A DNA stretch of 64,000 bases. It comes from Pseudoalteromonas rubra (GTDB lineage: Bacteria > Pseudomonadota > Gammaproteobacteria > Enterobacterales > Alteromonadaceae). This document shows, piece by piece, positions 1 through 8,720 of this stretch; position 1 is the stretch's first letter; each line of letters starts with the position of its first letter. The stretch is taken from assembly GCF_000238295.3 (NCBI RefSeq), contig NZ_AHCD03000044.1:868001-932000 (forward strand), written 5' to 3'. Under the pieces are notes generated by a model that worked only from the letters and a program-made list of their open reading frames with translations, ran no database searches and was not told the DNA's origin. The position numbers and the translations under genes are program-made.

Positions 1-1
1 G

Positions 2-277
2 GACATAGATCCGAATTACCAACACGCCGTGTTGTCTTTGTTTGAACTGGCCATTTCACCACTGCGAGCCGAAGCACCATTTGACTTTGCTGCCAGTGGA
101 CTGGCAAAGCAGATCAGTGAACAGGGCAGGCAATTGAGTATGCAGTCCAGTCAGTGGCATACGCCGCCGGTTGATGCCTTGTTTATTCATCGCAAGCTGG
201 CGGGATTGTATCTGATAGCTGCCAGGCTGAAGGCACGAGTTGATCTTCGACCTTTGCTAAGTGTTCTGGAGTACTAA
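2..277 (+). CDS. UbiB/ABC1 (AarF) family kinase-like protein, C-terminal end (partial)
   Basis: The frame is already open at base 2 and ends at TAA 275-277, so only about 91 C-terminal residues are visible and the start lies outside the window. The final stretch, 'FIHRKLAGLYLIAARLKARVD', matches the C-terminal signature of ABC1/AarF atypical kinases (usually H-R-K-L-x-G, then a basic helix ending near A-R-V-D-L). Members act in quinone biosynthesis or related lipid metabolism. The kinase core is off the window, so UbiB itself cannot be told from the other AarF paralogues. A GTG at 29 is internal to the frame and is not a start. Confidence 0.7.
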   Translation, partial: DIDPNYQHAVLSLFELAISPLRAEAPFDFAASGLAKQISEQGRQLSMQSSQWHTPPVDALFIHRKLAGLYLIAARLKARVDLRPLLSVLEY

Positions 278-380
278 CACGCCTCTCTTTATTGTTTCCG
301 TGTTGTTTGTAATAAAGAAACAATTGAGTCCATTCTGTAGATATTTTATAGTTTACACTTTAACAACAAAGAGAACGATT

Positions 381-716
381 ATGATCAAACGGATGTTGGG
401 AGCGACCCTGCTGGTTGCCTCATTTGCTTCTTCAGCGGTAACTGATATTGGGCTTGGCACATTAAAAGGTGTGAAAGTATATGACTTTGCCAGCAGCAAA
501 GAGATTCGATTGTATTTTGGCAACGATGTACAGTATGAGATGACTGGATGTAACAAAACCGCAACAATAACGTACAGCAAGCACAGTGCGGATAAAATGA
601 ACCACTTTCTGAGCCTGGCTTTAGCTGCTTACATGTCTGGTAAAAAAGTTCGTCTGACATCGGCTTCAGATACCTGTGAAGTAAGTCTGATGTCGCTTCA
701 GGAATCGCGTTTCTAG
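381..716 (+). CDS. Small secreted protein (111 aa), family A
   Basis: I start this gene at ATG 381, after the GAGAACG ribosome-binding site at 371-377. The longer frame from 261 would put non-signal sequence ahead of a clear signal peptide (MIKRMLGATLLVASFASSA). The mature part is about 90 residues with two cysteines (in MTGC and DTC). It carries the pattern 'LSLALAAYMSGKKVRL', which is typical of small exported proteins common in marine gammaproteobacteria. The neighbour at 771 has the equivalent 'FSAALAAYHANTKVLI' and the same size, so the two look like diverged paralogues. The molecular function is unknown to me; a small beta-barrel fold is only a guess. Confidence 0.75.
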   Translation: MIKRMLGATLLVASFASSAVTDIGLGTLKGVKVYDFASSKEIRLYFGNDVQYEMTGCNKTATITYSKHSADKMNHFLSLALAAYMSGKKVRLTSASDTCEVSLMSLQESRF

Positions 717-770
717 TCTTTTTGTTTAAAATGACAAGTGTGTAGTTTTTCGTAAATAGGAGTACGACAG

Positions 771-1127
771 ATGAAAACAATGAACATAAGCGCTGTGGTT
801 GCAGGTATGCTGGCGTTTTTGTCTCTGGGGGCTCAGGCTACAGTGACAAGTGGTGGCTATTATAAAATTGATAAGCTTTACACGTGGGCAGACTACACTG
901 ACAACGTTTTTTTAATCACGTTAGAATCGCAAAGTGCCTCTGCACAAGAAAATTGCCCGTTTGGGTACTGGCTGGACAAGTCGTCCACGACCAATGGTAA
1001 TGTTTTCAGTGCTGCACTTGCGGCTTATCATGCAAATACAAAAGTACTTATTTATGCGGATGAAACTGCTGACTGGAGCGGATTGCGTTCCAAAGAGTGT
1101 AAAATAAAGTCCATTATCAGTGAGTAA
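771..1127 (+). CDS. Small secreted protein (118 aa), family A paralogue
   Basis: ATG 771 follows the ribosome-binding site AGGAG (760-764). The N-terminus is a signal peptide ending around GAQA-TVTS (residues 1-24). The mature protein has two cysteines (ENCPFGYW and KECKIKS), probably a disulfide pair, and the central 'FSAALAAYHANTKVLIYAD' segment shared with the gene at 381. It ends 112 bases before the ABC ATPase start. That gap holds a strong hairpin, so it is probably a separate unit. No enzymatic motif is visible. Function unknown; the exported location is well supported. Confidence 0.75.
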   Translation: MKTMNISAVVAGMLAFLSLGAQATVTSGGYYKIDKLYTWADYTDNVFLITLESQSASAQENCPFGYWLDKSSTTNGNVFSAALAAYHANTKVLIYADETADWSGLRSKECKIKSIISE

Positions 1128-1205
1128 GCGTGTTTCATAGCAGCGCGAGTGCAAAACAAAGTGCTGTTACTATTTCACGTTCCTTTCACAGCGATGAGTT
1201 CAAGC

Positions 1206-1236
1206 TGGATCCCATGATAAATCATTCAGGGATCCA
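1206..1236 (+). promoter_or_regulatory. Leader hairpin covering the ribosome-binding site of the ABC ATPase gene
   Basis: TGGATCCC (1206-1213) pairs with GGGATCCA (1229-1236). Inside, ATGAT (1214-1218) pairs with ATCAT (1221-1225), giving an interrupted 13-bp stem with a tiny loop. The AGGGA that would serve as Shine-Dalgarno for ATG 1240 lies in the 3' arm, so the folded form should hide it. Whether this is used for regulation is inference. Confidence 0.45.
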
Positions 1237-1239
1237 GAT

Positions 1240-1902
1240 ATGGCTCTGTCACTCGAGGTCAGTGACCTTAATCACAGTATAAAACTGCACAATGGTACAC
1301 AGCTGGCATTAATAGATGCTCTATCGTTGCGCATTGAAGCCGGCGAGCACATTGCAATTGTGGGGGCGTCCGGGTGCGGTAAATCAACATTGCTGTCTTT
1401 ATTAGCTGGCCTGACACCCGTTCAGTCCGGACACGTCGCTTATCGCGCTAAAAACCAGGCGCTGAATACCACCAATATACCCGCGCACAGCGGCTTTGTA
1501 TTTCAACAGTTTCATTTGTTACCTGAGCTCAATGCGCTTGAGAATGTTGCACTGCCTTTGCAGCTCCGAGGCCATTGTGATGCGGCTCAGCAGGCAACAC
1601 ACTGGCTGGCGCAAATGGGGCTGGAGCAGCGACTCACGCACAACGTGACTCAGTTAAGTGGTGGCGAGCAACAAAGGGTCGCTATTGCCCGTGCCTTATG
1701 TGTCAGGCCGCAGGTGCTGTTTGCGGATGAACCCACCGGCAATCTGGATGAAACCACCGCGGCGCACGTGATTGACTTGATGCTAAGTGGCGCCAGACAG
1801 AGCGGCACTACACTGCTGTTGGTAACACATGATATGGCTTTGGCAAAGCGGGCAGACAAAGCGTTTCGTCTAAGTCACGGGAGGCTCATGTTATGTCAAT
1901 AG
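1240..1902 (+). CDS. ABC transporter ATP-binding protein, LolD/MacB-type
   Basis: A 220-residue ATPase of the MacB/LolD/YbbA subfamily, which powers FtsX-type permeases that act on periplasmic or outer-membrane-bound substrates rather than importing solutes. Visible motifs are Walker A GASGCGKST (around residue 42), the Q-loop in VFQQFH, the signature LSGGEQQRVAIARAL (around 139), Walker B VLFADEPTGNLD, and the H-loop VTHD. Its stop overlaps the start of the permease gene at 1893 by 10 bases, so the two are translationally coupled. No periplasmic adaptor is encoded nearby, which favours a YbbA/YbbP-like or LolCDE-like arrangement over MacAB. The substrate cannot be read from the sequence. Confidence 0.9.
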   Translation: MALSLEVSDLNHSIKLHNGTQLALIDALSLRIEAGEHIAIVGASGCGKSTLLSLLAGLTPVQSGHVAYRAKNQALNTTNIPAHSGFVFQQFHLLPELNALENVALPLQLRGHCDAAQQATHWLAQMGLEQRLTHNVTQLSGGEQQRVAIARALCVRPQVLFADEPTGNLDETTAAHVIDLMLSGARQSGTTLLLVTHDMALAKRADKAFRLSHGRLMLCQ

Positions 1903-4421
1903 AGCAGGCAGCAACAAGTTACCCCCTCAGGCAGCAAGAAGTCTCGCCCGGCTACGCTGTGTTTGCATTTGCCTTGATACTTTGGCGGCAGATCATGCAA
2001 GGTAAATACTGGCTCACACTAGGAGCGCTGAGTATATTATTTTTTTACTTACTGTTCAGCAGTTTACTGGGTCAGGGCGTTGAGCGGTTTTTGGCACACA
2101 ATCTCCAGGCTACTTTGGGTGCCGATACACAAGTGACGGTGCGGCGAACCTGGCATGAGTCGGAGTTAACCTGGGTTAGGGCGCACAGCGACTCCCATAG
2201 TTTACAGTCTCAATACCGTGTTAGTCTGAGTCATCAATCGCATCATCAGCCCGTGCTTCTCAAAGCCGTTGATAGCCATTACCCGCTTCAGGGCGACATT
2301 CATATTAGTCTTAGTAAAGCGCTTAATACACAGCGTGTGCAACAGGGGCCATCACGCGGAGAAGTTTGGCTGGAACCCAGGCTGGCGGTGGCTCTGGCGG
2401 TTGAGTTGGGTGATACCATCATGTTGGGAGGCACGCAATTACGTGTCTCTGCGTTGTTGCAACTTGAGCCCGACCGAATATTGGAAGGCTTTGGCAGCGA
2501 TATGCGTGCCATGGTATCCGACGCCAGTTTGCGCCCTGAACAACTTACACCCCACTTCAGCAGAGCGTTAATGTTGCACACCAGGTTGTCTGAAGAGGAA
2601 ATTACCCGATTTCAATCAAGCTCTCCCACCGCGCAGATAGTCAGCAAGTCTCTTAATAATTATCCACTGGCAAAAGTCTGGGAGCGGGTGCAGAATTTTC
2701 TCGGACTGCTGAGCTTGATCATCGTTTTATTGAGCGTGTTGATCCTGTGGTTGTGTAGTCAGGTACAAATGCAGCCACTGAAGAAAAGCGTATCGGTTTT
2801 ATTGACCTGCGGCATGTCGCGGCGCATGTTGCCGGTGCTGGCGATCGTGGCAGGCGCAATGCAATTATTGTTGAGTTTGCTGCCAGCGCTCATCTTGTCG
2901 TTACTGGCAAGTCATGGGGTCAGCTATATCGCGCAGGCATACATTGACGGGTTTAGTTTGCAATGGCAGTGGCAAGATTTACTGGCTGCCTGCGCTTTGG
3001 CCACGGTTGTGTATGTGTTCATCGCGTTACCTGTGTGGTTGTCTTTGCTTCAGGGAGACATTCGTTTGCTTCTGGCGCAACGTACTGAGCCAAAGCGCTG
3101 GCGTTGGCTTGCCATGCTAAGCCCAGTGGGTCTGCTGGCAGCCCTGGTGGTTAATTACACAGACAACTGGTTGCTCAGTGGCATGTTGCTGAGTGGACTA
3201 GGGGTGTGCGTGCTACTGGTGCTTTTCGTGACCTGGCTGGTGTTGCGGTTTGGTGGTTATCTGTTGCCAAGTGCCTGGGTGCTGTCAAGGTTTAGTCTGT
3301 TGCTGTTACGTAAGCGCATGTCGGTCAAGCTGGTGCAAATCACGGCGCTGGGCCTGAGCGTCACTTTGTTACTGCTGTGCTTCAACATGGGGCGTGATGT
3401 GACCAGCATGCTGTCACTGTATCTCTATCAGAATCAGGGTAATGTGTTTGTCAGCCGGGCGAATGATGAGCAAAAAGCAGCGTTGGAATCTTTTGTCAGT
3501 CGATATCAGGGCCACATTAAAGAGATGAAGCCCTTTCAGTTGGCGCAGGTAACCCACATCAATGGCATAGCAATACTAGAGCGTGATGTTCAGCCCAGTG
3601 ATACTCTGCGCCGTCTGGAGCAGCCTGTAAACTTGCATTGGCGGGCGCAAACACCTGAAAATGTGCGGATCACACAGGGGGCATGGCCTGATGCACTTGC
3701 CCGGACGGGGGTTTCTGTCGATCAGGAGGTATTCGAAGATTTGGCGCTCTCAATGGGTGATAGGGTACAGCTTGTCGTTGGCAGTGAATCTGTCGAAGCC
3801 AGTGTTACGGCCGTTCATCGGCATAAACCTGGTGCCAGCTCAGTGACATTTTGGTTTGTGTTACAACAAAGCAGGCCGCCCAGTGTTGCAGAGCCCGTCT
3901 ATCATATGGGCAGTATCGAGCTAAATGCGCAGGGTGTAGCGGCAATCGGTACGGTGTGGCGTGCACATCCTCAGTTGCGCCTGGTCACTGTGGATGCGTT
4001 GCTGGAGAAGATCCGGGCGCAGGTTCAGGCATTGATCACATTGGTTCTGAGTTACGCTGCGTTTATTGTGTTGCTCAGCAACTTGCTGATGGTGGCGGCT
4101 ATCCAGACCCATATGGAAAAAGACCAGATACGCAATGGACTGCTGCTTAGCTTTGGGCTGTCTCCAACACAAGGCCTGAAGATCTTCCTGTTTGAGTGGC
4201 TGACGGTGACCTTGATCCCCGCTTTATGCGCTGTTGGCGCAATTTACAGCTTTATAGACGCATTCTATCAACAGAATTTGGCTATGCCTTATCAGGGCAG
4301 TCTGATACGGATGCTGGCTGAGGCCCTCGCGATTGCACTGGTGGTTGCCATCAGTGGCATTTTACTCAGTCGTAAGCAATTGCGTAGCAGCGCCATAGAA
4401 TTACTAAACGAAGGCGGTTAA
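1893..4421 (+). CDS. Large FtsX-like ABC permease, YbbP-type (842 aa)
   Basis: Membrane partner of the ATPase at 1240. One hydrophobic segment lies near the N-terminus (about residues 38-60), followed by a roughly 200-residue extracytoplasmic domain. A block of helices covers about 265-470 (for example NFLGLLSLIIVLLSVLILWL), then a second extracytoplasmic domain, then a C-terminal FtsX-type bundle from about 705 (ALITLVLSYAAFIVLLSNLL onward). This two-FtsX-unit layout and length fit the YbbP/COG3127 family. Those proteins are predicted to act on lipoproteins, lipids or secreted peptides; the substrate here is unknown. The start ATG 1893 lies inside the end of the ATPase gene. Confidence 0.85.
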   Translation: MSIEQAATSYPLRQQEVSPGYAVFAFALILWRQIMQGKYWLTLGALSILFFYLLFSSLLGQGVERFLAHNLQATLGADTQVTVRRTWHESELTWVRAHSDSHSLQSQYRVSLSHQSHHQPVLLKAVDSHYPLQGDIHISLSKALNTQRVQQGPSRGEVWLEPRLAVALAVELGDTIMLGGTQLRVSALLQLEPDRILEGFGSDMRAMVSDASLRPEQLTPHFSRALMLHTRLSEEEITRFQSSSPTAQIVSKSLNNYPLAKVWERVQNFLGLLSLIIVLLSVLILWLCSQVQMQPLKKSVSVLLTCGMSRRMLPVLAIVAGAMQLLLSLLPALILSLLASHGVSYIAQAYIDGFSLQWQWQDLLAACALATVVYVFIALPVWLSLLQGDIRLLLAQRTEPKRWRWLAMLSPVGLLAALVVNYTDNWLLSGMLLSGLGVCVLLVLFVTWLVLRFGGYLLPSAWVLSRFSLLLLRKRMSVKLVQITALGLSVTLLLLCFNMGRDVTSMLSLYLYQNQGNVFVSRANDEQKAALESFVSRYQGHIKEMKPFQLAQVTHINGIAILERDVQPSDTLRRLEQPVNLHWRAQTPENVRITQGAWPDALARTGVSVDQEVFEDLALSMGDRVQLVVGSESVEASVTAVHRHKPGASSVTFWFVLQQSRPPSVAEPVYHMGSIELNAQGVAAIGTVWRAHPQLRLVTVDALLEKIRAQVQALITLVLSYAAFIVLLSNLLMVAAIQTHMEKDQIRNGLLLSFGLSPTQGLKIFLFEWLTVTLIPALCAVGAIYSFIDAFYQQNLAMPYQGSLIRMLAEALAIALVVAISGILLSRKQLRSSAIELLNEGG

Positions 4422-4605
4422 CTCCATGGCTGGCAGCGGCCATGGCAAAAAGATGAACAAAACGTGATTAAATGCAAGCAAACCAGAGGAAGCCCCACAT
4501 TTAGGTACACTTACTGACAGTTCGCAACAGGGTTAAACAACCTTGGACAAGCATACTACAGAATCGAGCAAGGCATTCATCTAGCCTTAAGTCTCCTCAT
4601 AAGGA

Positions 4606-4628
4606 CCAGCCCGGGTTGGCCGGGCTGG
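4606..4628 (+). promoter_or_regulatory. GC-rich hairpin in the leader of the S41/beta-lactamase fusion gene
   Basis: CCAGCCCGG (4606-4614) and CCGGGCTGG (4620-4628) form a perfect 9-bp stem with loop GTTGG, 30 bases before the chosen start ATG 4658. No T-run follows, so it is not a classical terminator. It may be an attenuator or mRNA-stabilising element. It also overlaps the TTG at 4616, which argues against that codon as a start. Confidence 0.45.
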
Positions 4629-4657
4629 AAGACAATCAAATGGAAAAGGACGAAGGT

Positions 4658-7264
4658 ATGCTTGACTTGATGGGTAAGAAAATGACGGGGTGGAAACCAC
4701 TGAGCCTGGTGAGTGCAGCTTTACTTATGGCTGGTTGTGGTAATAGTAATGATAATCATGCGCTTGCTAAGCATCGGGGTGTGTGGGTGCAACAGGGCAC
4801 GGGTAATCTGTGGCAGTTTGATACAGATAATTTGCGGCGTTTTCAGTACAACACCCATGGATGTGTGCTGATTGAGACGCATCCATACAAGGATCTGGAT
4901 GCTCTGGATGAATATCTTAAAAGCGACAAGAGCACACTGACGTTGACCACCCATGCGACGAATGACTGGGTGTTTGCGAAACAATCTGAAATGCGCGAGC
5001 AATGTAAACCGAAGCAGCGCCTCAGCGGTGACGACCCTATTGCCAACTTTGAGTACTTCTGGCACACATTTAATGATTATTATGCATTTTTTGAACTCAG
5101 AGAAATCGACTGGCAGGCGGCGTATTCGGCATATCGACCACAGATCAATGCTGATACTACGCCAGAGCAGCTTGCAAACGTGTTTGAGGCTATGCTCGAA
5201 GATTTTGATGATGTGCATGTGTCACTAACGGATGACAAGCGCTTTGAGATCTCCGGTGAAGGTGAGACAGAGTTGTATGAAGATTTGGCCTGGCTTATGG
5301 TACAACGCCATGGAGACGACTGGGAGGCACACATTGAGCAGGCCTACAACAATCAGTTAAATGCTTTCGCTGAAATAACGAGTTTGTATCTGACCGATAA
5401 ACAACTAACCCGTTATGAAAACAGCAATGCGCTGGGCTGGGGCAAACTGGATGGCAACCTGGGTTATATTCGCATAGATCGTGAGTCTGCTATGCTGGCC
5501 AGTGAAGAAACCGATGTAGACAGTTTCTTTGATATCATTTCACAGGCAAAGCAGGATATCGAAGACACCCAAACGTTAATGCGTGAAGTGATGAAAGACC
5601 TGGCTGACAGCGATGGCATCATCATTGACCTGCGGGTTAACGATGGGGGATTTGATGGCGTGTCGTTGGAAATCGCACGCTTCTTTAATGCCAAAGAGCA
5701 GACAGTGGCATACAAGCAGATCCTCAATGGCGATCATCAGCAGGATAAACAGGCTCTAACACTTAAAGCCGCACCCGATCAGGCTTACACTAAACCCGTT
5801 TATGTACTGACTGGCGAGCTGGCTTACAGCGCTGGTGAAGTGTTAACTCAAACCCTCAAATCCTTAGAGCATGTAACGCTAGTCGGCGGTGCGACTAACG
5901 GCGCGGTATCTGATGCGTTGGATTTTATGCTGCCAAATGGGTGGACCGGCTCGTTGAGCCACCAAACCTACTCCGACCTCAATAACCAGGGACTTGAAGG
6001 CGCAGGGGTAATGCCGGATATCGCGGTGCCCGTTTATACGACAAAAGAAGTTGAATGGTCGTCGGATAACGTGCTCGATTACGCCATTCAGGCAATGGGC
6101 GCGACGCCCGGCCGGGGTTTCGATTTCACCTCAGTTGACCAGGCATTTACGCAGGGCCTAGCGGATATGGACATTCCTGGGGTTGCTGTGGCGGTTATTA
6201 AAGACGGCCAGATCATTTTTGAAAAAGGCTACGGTATCGCAAATTTAGAGACCAATCAGCCCATGACAGTCCACGCGCCAATGAATGTAGGCTCAACCAG
6301 TAAAGCAGTGATGGGAACAGGCTTCATGCAGTTGATAGAGCAAGGCCTGCTCAGTCTGGACACGCCGCTGGCGCAAATGAATTTGCCATTTGAAATTACG
6401 CACCCGAATACAGAGCGCGATATCACTCTGCGCCACTTAGTAACGCATACTTCAGGTATCAGTGATACACAGTTATACAATTGCAGCTACTACATTCACG
6501 GCACCAACCTGTCTTTGTATGCGCAGGGCGGGCATGAGTTGTGTGAAGAAACTACGCTGACAGGTGCGACTGAGTTCTACCAGGCCTATTTGCTGCCAGG
6601 TGGTCAGTACTTCACGGAAGATGTCTATCTTGGTGAAGGTAGTGTGCCGGCGGGCAGCATTCATAGCTACACCAATGTAGGCGCTGGACTGGCGGGGTAT
6701 GCCGTTGAACATCTGCTTAATATCAGTCTGGTGGACCAGATGAAGCAGAACTTATTTGCGCCTTTGGGCATGAATAATACCCATTGGGACTACACGCAGT
6801 TGCCAGAAGAAAACCCGAAAACGCCTCAGTATACGATAGATGGCGATGGGGTTGCGCAGTACGTGCCTGAGTTCAGCTATCCGACCTTTTTTGATGGGGA
6901 TCTGAATTCGTCTGCTCACGACCTGGCACGCTTGTTAATTGCTATCAGTCAGGGAGGCACACTGGACAATGTCAGGGTGTTGAGTGAGCAAAGTGTTGAA
7001 ACTATGCTGTCTGTACAAACAGACGTACCAACGTACTGGATGGACACACAAGGGCTCTTTTGGTTCTGGCAAGGTCCATTTGTAGGCCATGACGGGGGAG
7101 ATCCGGGCACCCATACTATCATGACCTACAACCCCTACACCAAAACTGGGATAGTGGCCCTGTCGAATGCTGAAGATGGTCACTATGGAGATGGTTCAAA
7201 TATGCTGCGTTTACAGACGCACCTGGCAGCGTTTTACCGCGCCGGCGTGGCACATCAGGAGTAA
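4658..7264 (+). CDS. Lipoprotein with S41-type peptidase domain fused to a beta-lactamase-like serine hydrolase
   Basis: I start at ATG 4658, with AAGGA 7 bases upstream. The protein has about 868 residues and opens with a lipoprotein signal (lipobox LMAG-C). Residues ~95-480 resemble S41/C-terminal-processing peptidases: 'GIIIDLRVNDGG', then 'LTGELAYSAGE', where Ser391 is the expected nucleophile. Residues ~490-865 are a class C beta-lactamase/esterase-type domain with S-T-S-K (Ser546, Lys549), a Y-T-N motif in 'HSYTNVGAG', and H-D-G-G. Both active sites look intact. Such domains usually occur in separate proteins. A role in cell-envelope peptide or D-amino-acid ester hydrolysis is inference; no substrate is evident. 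A hairpin terminator follows the stop. Confidence 0.85.
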   Translation: MLDLMGKKMTGWKPLSLVSAALLMAGCGNSNDNHALAKHRGVWVQQGTGNLWQFDTDNLRRFQYNTHGCVLIETHPYKDLDALDEYLKSDKSTLTLTTHATNDWVFAKQSEMREQCKPKQRLSGDDPIANFEYFWHTFNDYYAFFELREIDWQAAYSAYRPQINADTTPEQLANVFEAMLEDFDDVHVSLTDDKRFEISGEGETELYEDLAWLMVQRHGDDWEAHIEQAYNNQLNAFAEITSLYLTDKQLTRYENSNALGWGKLDGNLGYIRIDRESAMLASEETDVDSFFDIISQAKQDIEDTQTLMREVMKDLADSDGIIIDLRVNDGGFDGVSLEIARFFNAKEQTVAYKQILNGDHQQDKQALTLKAAPDQAYTKPVYVLTGELAYSAGEVLTQTLKSLEHVTLVGGATNGAVSDALDFMLPNGWTGSLSHQTYSDLNNQGLEGAGVMPDIAVPVYTTKEVEWSSDNVLDYAIQAMGATPGRGFDFTSVDQAFTQGLADMDIPGVAVAVIKDGQIIFEKGYGIANLETNQPMTVHAPMNVGSTSKAVMGTGFMQLIEQGLLSLDTPLAQMNLPFEITHPNTERDITLRHLVTHTSGISDTQLYNCSYYIHGTNLSLYAQGGHELCEETTLTGATEFYQAYLLPGGQYFTEDVYLGEGSVPAGSIHSYTNVGAGLAGYAVEHLLNISLVDQMKQNLFAPLGMNNTHWDYTQLPEENPKTPQYTIDGDGVAQYVPEFSYPTFFDGDLNSSAHDLARLLIAISQGGTLDNVRVLSEQSVETMLSVQTDVPTYWMDTQGLFWFWQGPFVGHDGGDPGTHTIMTYNPYTKTGIVALSNAEDGHYGDGSNMLRLQTHLAAFYRAGVAHQE

Positions 7265-7283
7265 CGTATAATAGTGACATCTA

Positions 7284-7311
7284 AATAAGGAGGGTTTATG
7301 CCCTCCTTATT
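7284..7311. terminator. Bidirectional hairpin terminator between convergent genes
   Basis: AATAAGGAGGG (7284-7294) pairs perfectly with CCCTCCTTATT (7301-7311), with a 6-base loop. It lies between the stop of the fusion lipoprotein (7264) and the stop of the minus-strand lipoprotein gene (7313). The A/T-rich stem ends supply short U-tracts in both directions. Confidence 0.7.
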
Positions 7312-7312
7312 A

Positions 7313-7717
7313 CTATAACAGGGTAAACCCTTGTGGTGCTTTTGGCGCTTCAAATTGATACAGGTTGACATAAATGATCACCGGCTTTTTCTGGCCCGGA
7401 TAGCTGAGTTCATACTTATCCAACATACCACCGCCAAATGGCATAGATTTATCTTCAAACGGGCAACAGCTGCCAAGCCGTTTTACCTGCACAGGCTCGC
7501 CATTGGGGCCCGTCAGGCTCTGAAAATACTCAATATGGCTGCCTTCATACTTAGAGCCACGCAAAAAGCCGCCAAGTTTGACAGGCTTATGGGTGGCATA
7601 GCCATATTCAGGATCGGTTGCAGTCAATGCAGCCTCTCCCTGAATGCCGGGCTCGGATGGGGTGCTTTGACAGCCGCTTAACAGGGCGAAAAAGATAATG
7701 AGGAGTGCGTATTTCAT
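7313..7717 (-). CDS. Small lipoprotein of unknown function (134 aa)
   Basis: The N-terminus MKYALLIIFFALLSGC is a lipoprotein signal with lipobox LLSG-C, so the mature protein should be about 118 residues anchored to a membrane. A distinctive 'LGSCCPFEDKSMPFGGG' motif sits in the middle. I recall this motif in small lipoproteins often mislabelled as 2-dehydro-3-deoxyphosphooctonate aldolase, an enzyme it does not resemble in size or architecture. It is the last gene of a three-gene minus-strand operon (8615 to 7313) in which each start overlaps the previous stop by 4 bases. Function unknown. Confidence 0.75.
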   Translation of the reverse strand: MKYALLIIFFALLSGCQSTPSEPGIQGEAALTATDPEYGYATHKPVKLGGFLRGSKYEGSHIEYFQSLTGPNGEPVQVKRLGSCCPFEDKSMPFGGGMLDKYELSYPGQKKPVIIYVNLYQFEAPKAPQGFTLL

Positions 7718-8238
7718 ATCAGGTTTCCTGTGGTGATCTTATAGACATTGTTATTGATTGTATTGCCGAATGCTTCAAAACTGAGTGTGCCAATTTGTTT
7801 TGCACCAAGCCGATGGTAGAACTGATTCGCGGCGTTTTCAGTCCAGGTGTAAAGCCATATAGGTGTGCCAAATTGTCTTGCAGTGTGCCGTAGTAAGGCA
7901 CGTCCTACACCTGTGCCCTGACACGACTTATGCACATAGAGCTTGTCAATTTCATAGCCATTGTGCGGGGTCTGATAGTGGCTGGCCAGGTTAAGCTGGA
8001 TATAGCCTTGTAACAGGCCACTTCTTTCACCAACGAATAGCCGGTGATCCTCTTGTTCGAGTAATGACTGAAAATAGGACACTGTGAAAGTGCTGTTCAC
8101 GTATTCAAGGTACTCTGAACGGATCCCGTCTGTGGCGTAAGTGTCCAGCCAAACCTCAGCAGACAGCTGGGCCAGTTTCTGACAGTCCTGCACTGTTGCA
8201 CTGCGGATCATCAGGACAGTTTTGTTGTCTTTATTCAT
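7714..8238 (-). CDS. GNAT family N-acetyltransferase
   Basis: A 174-residue single-domain GNAT. Motif A is visible as 'IDKLYVHKSCQGTGVGRALL' (beta4, then the acetyl-CoA pyrophosphate loop Q-x-x-G-x-G). Motif B follows around 'WLYTWTENAANQFYHRLGAKQIG'. The N-terminus 'MIRSATVQDCQKLAQLSAEVW' is also typical. Its start overlaps the stop of the DoxX-like gene and its stop overlaps the start of the lipoprotein gene, so the three are translationally coupled. The acetyl acceptor (amine, peptide or small molecule) cannot be predicted. Confidence 0.85.
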   Translation of the reverse strand: MNKDNKTVLMIRSATVQDCQKLAQLSAEVWLDTYATDGIRSEYLEYVNSTFTVSYFQSLLEQEDHRLFVGERSGLLQGYIQLNLASHYQTPHNGYEIDKLYVHKSCQGTGVGRALLRHTARQFGTPIWLYTWTENAANQFYHRLGAKQIGTLSFEAFGNTINNNVYKITTGNLI

Positions 8239-8615
8239 TCCTTGACCTGTTGCGAGGGGTTGGTGGGCAATAACAAAACGCTCAGCATAATCAGGGGCAG
8301 GTTGGTGGTCACCGGGTTAAATGCTTCAAACAAAATCACAGGTTGCAATACGGCAACTGCCAGTAGTAAACCAACTAATGCCACAATATTCAGATAGACA
8401 ATGGCTGGTGTTCGATACCAGATGTAGAACACAACAGCCCAGATGATTTCTCCTATGCCTGCAGAGCGTATCAGCAGGTGCGTTAAATCATCTTCCAGTC
8501 CCAGACTGGCAGAGATCTGCCACTCCAGTGGGGCAATGCTGAGTAATTTGGGGACTAAGCCGTGATAAAACCAGGCGAAAGCGATTGTTAAACGGGCTAG
8601 CTGAATAATGGGCAT
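8235..8615 (-). CDS. DoxX-like membrane protein
   Basis: A 126-residue protein with about four hydrophobic helices (around residues 5-22, 50-66, 70-90 and 98-118). It carries the N-terminal pattern 'RLTIAFAWFYHGLVPKLL', which is characteristic of DoxX-like (PF13781-type) proteins. It is the first gene of the operon with the GNAT and lipoprotein genes. Family members are small inner-membrane proteins of uncertain function, sometimes tied to redox or sulfur metabolism; nothing here narrows it. The promoter should lie in 8616-8720, between it and the divergent gene at 8721. Confidence 0.75.
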   Translation of the reverse strand: MPIIQLARLTIAFAWFYHGLVPKLLSIAPLEWQISASLGLEDDLTHLLIRSAGIGEIIWAVVFYIWYRTPAIVYLNIVALVGLLLAVAVLQPVILFEAFNPVTTNLPLIMLSVLLLPTNPSQQVKE

Positions 8616-8720
8616 TGGCAGTAACGTATAAGATTTATATAGATATATTGCCCAGTGTATGTTTTTGTACCGAAATTTAAAGTAGTTTGTATCAACATTA
8701 CTACGCTAAGAGCTAATTAA

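Noticed and set aside
385..780. 131-codon minus-strand frame over the first small secreted gene
   Set aside because: It is antisense to a gene with a good signal peptide and ribosome-binding site, and its translation has no recognisable features.
4616..4657. TTG start for the fusion lipoprotein
   Set aside because: The codon is inside a 9-bp GC hairpin and would put 14 extra residues before the signal peptide. ATG 4658 has a better ribosome-binding site.
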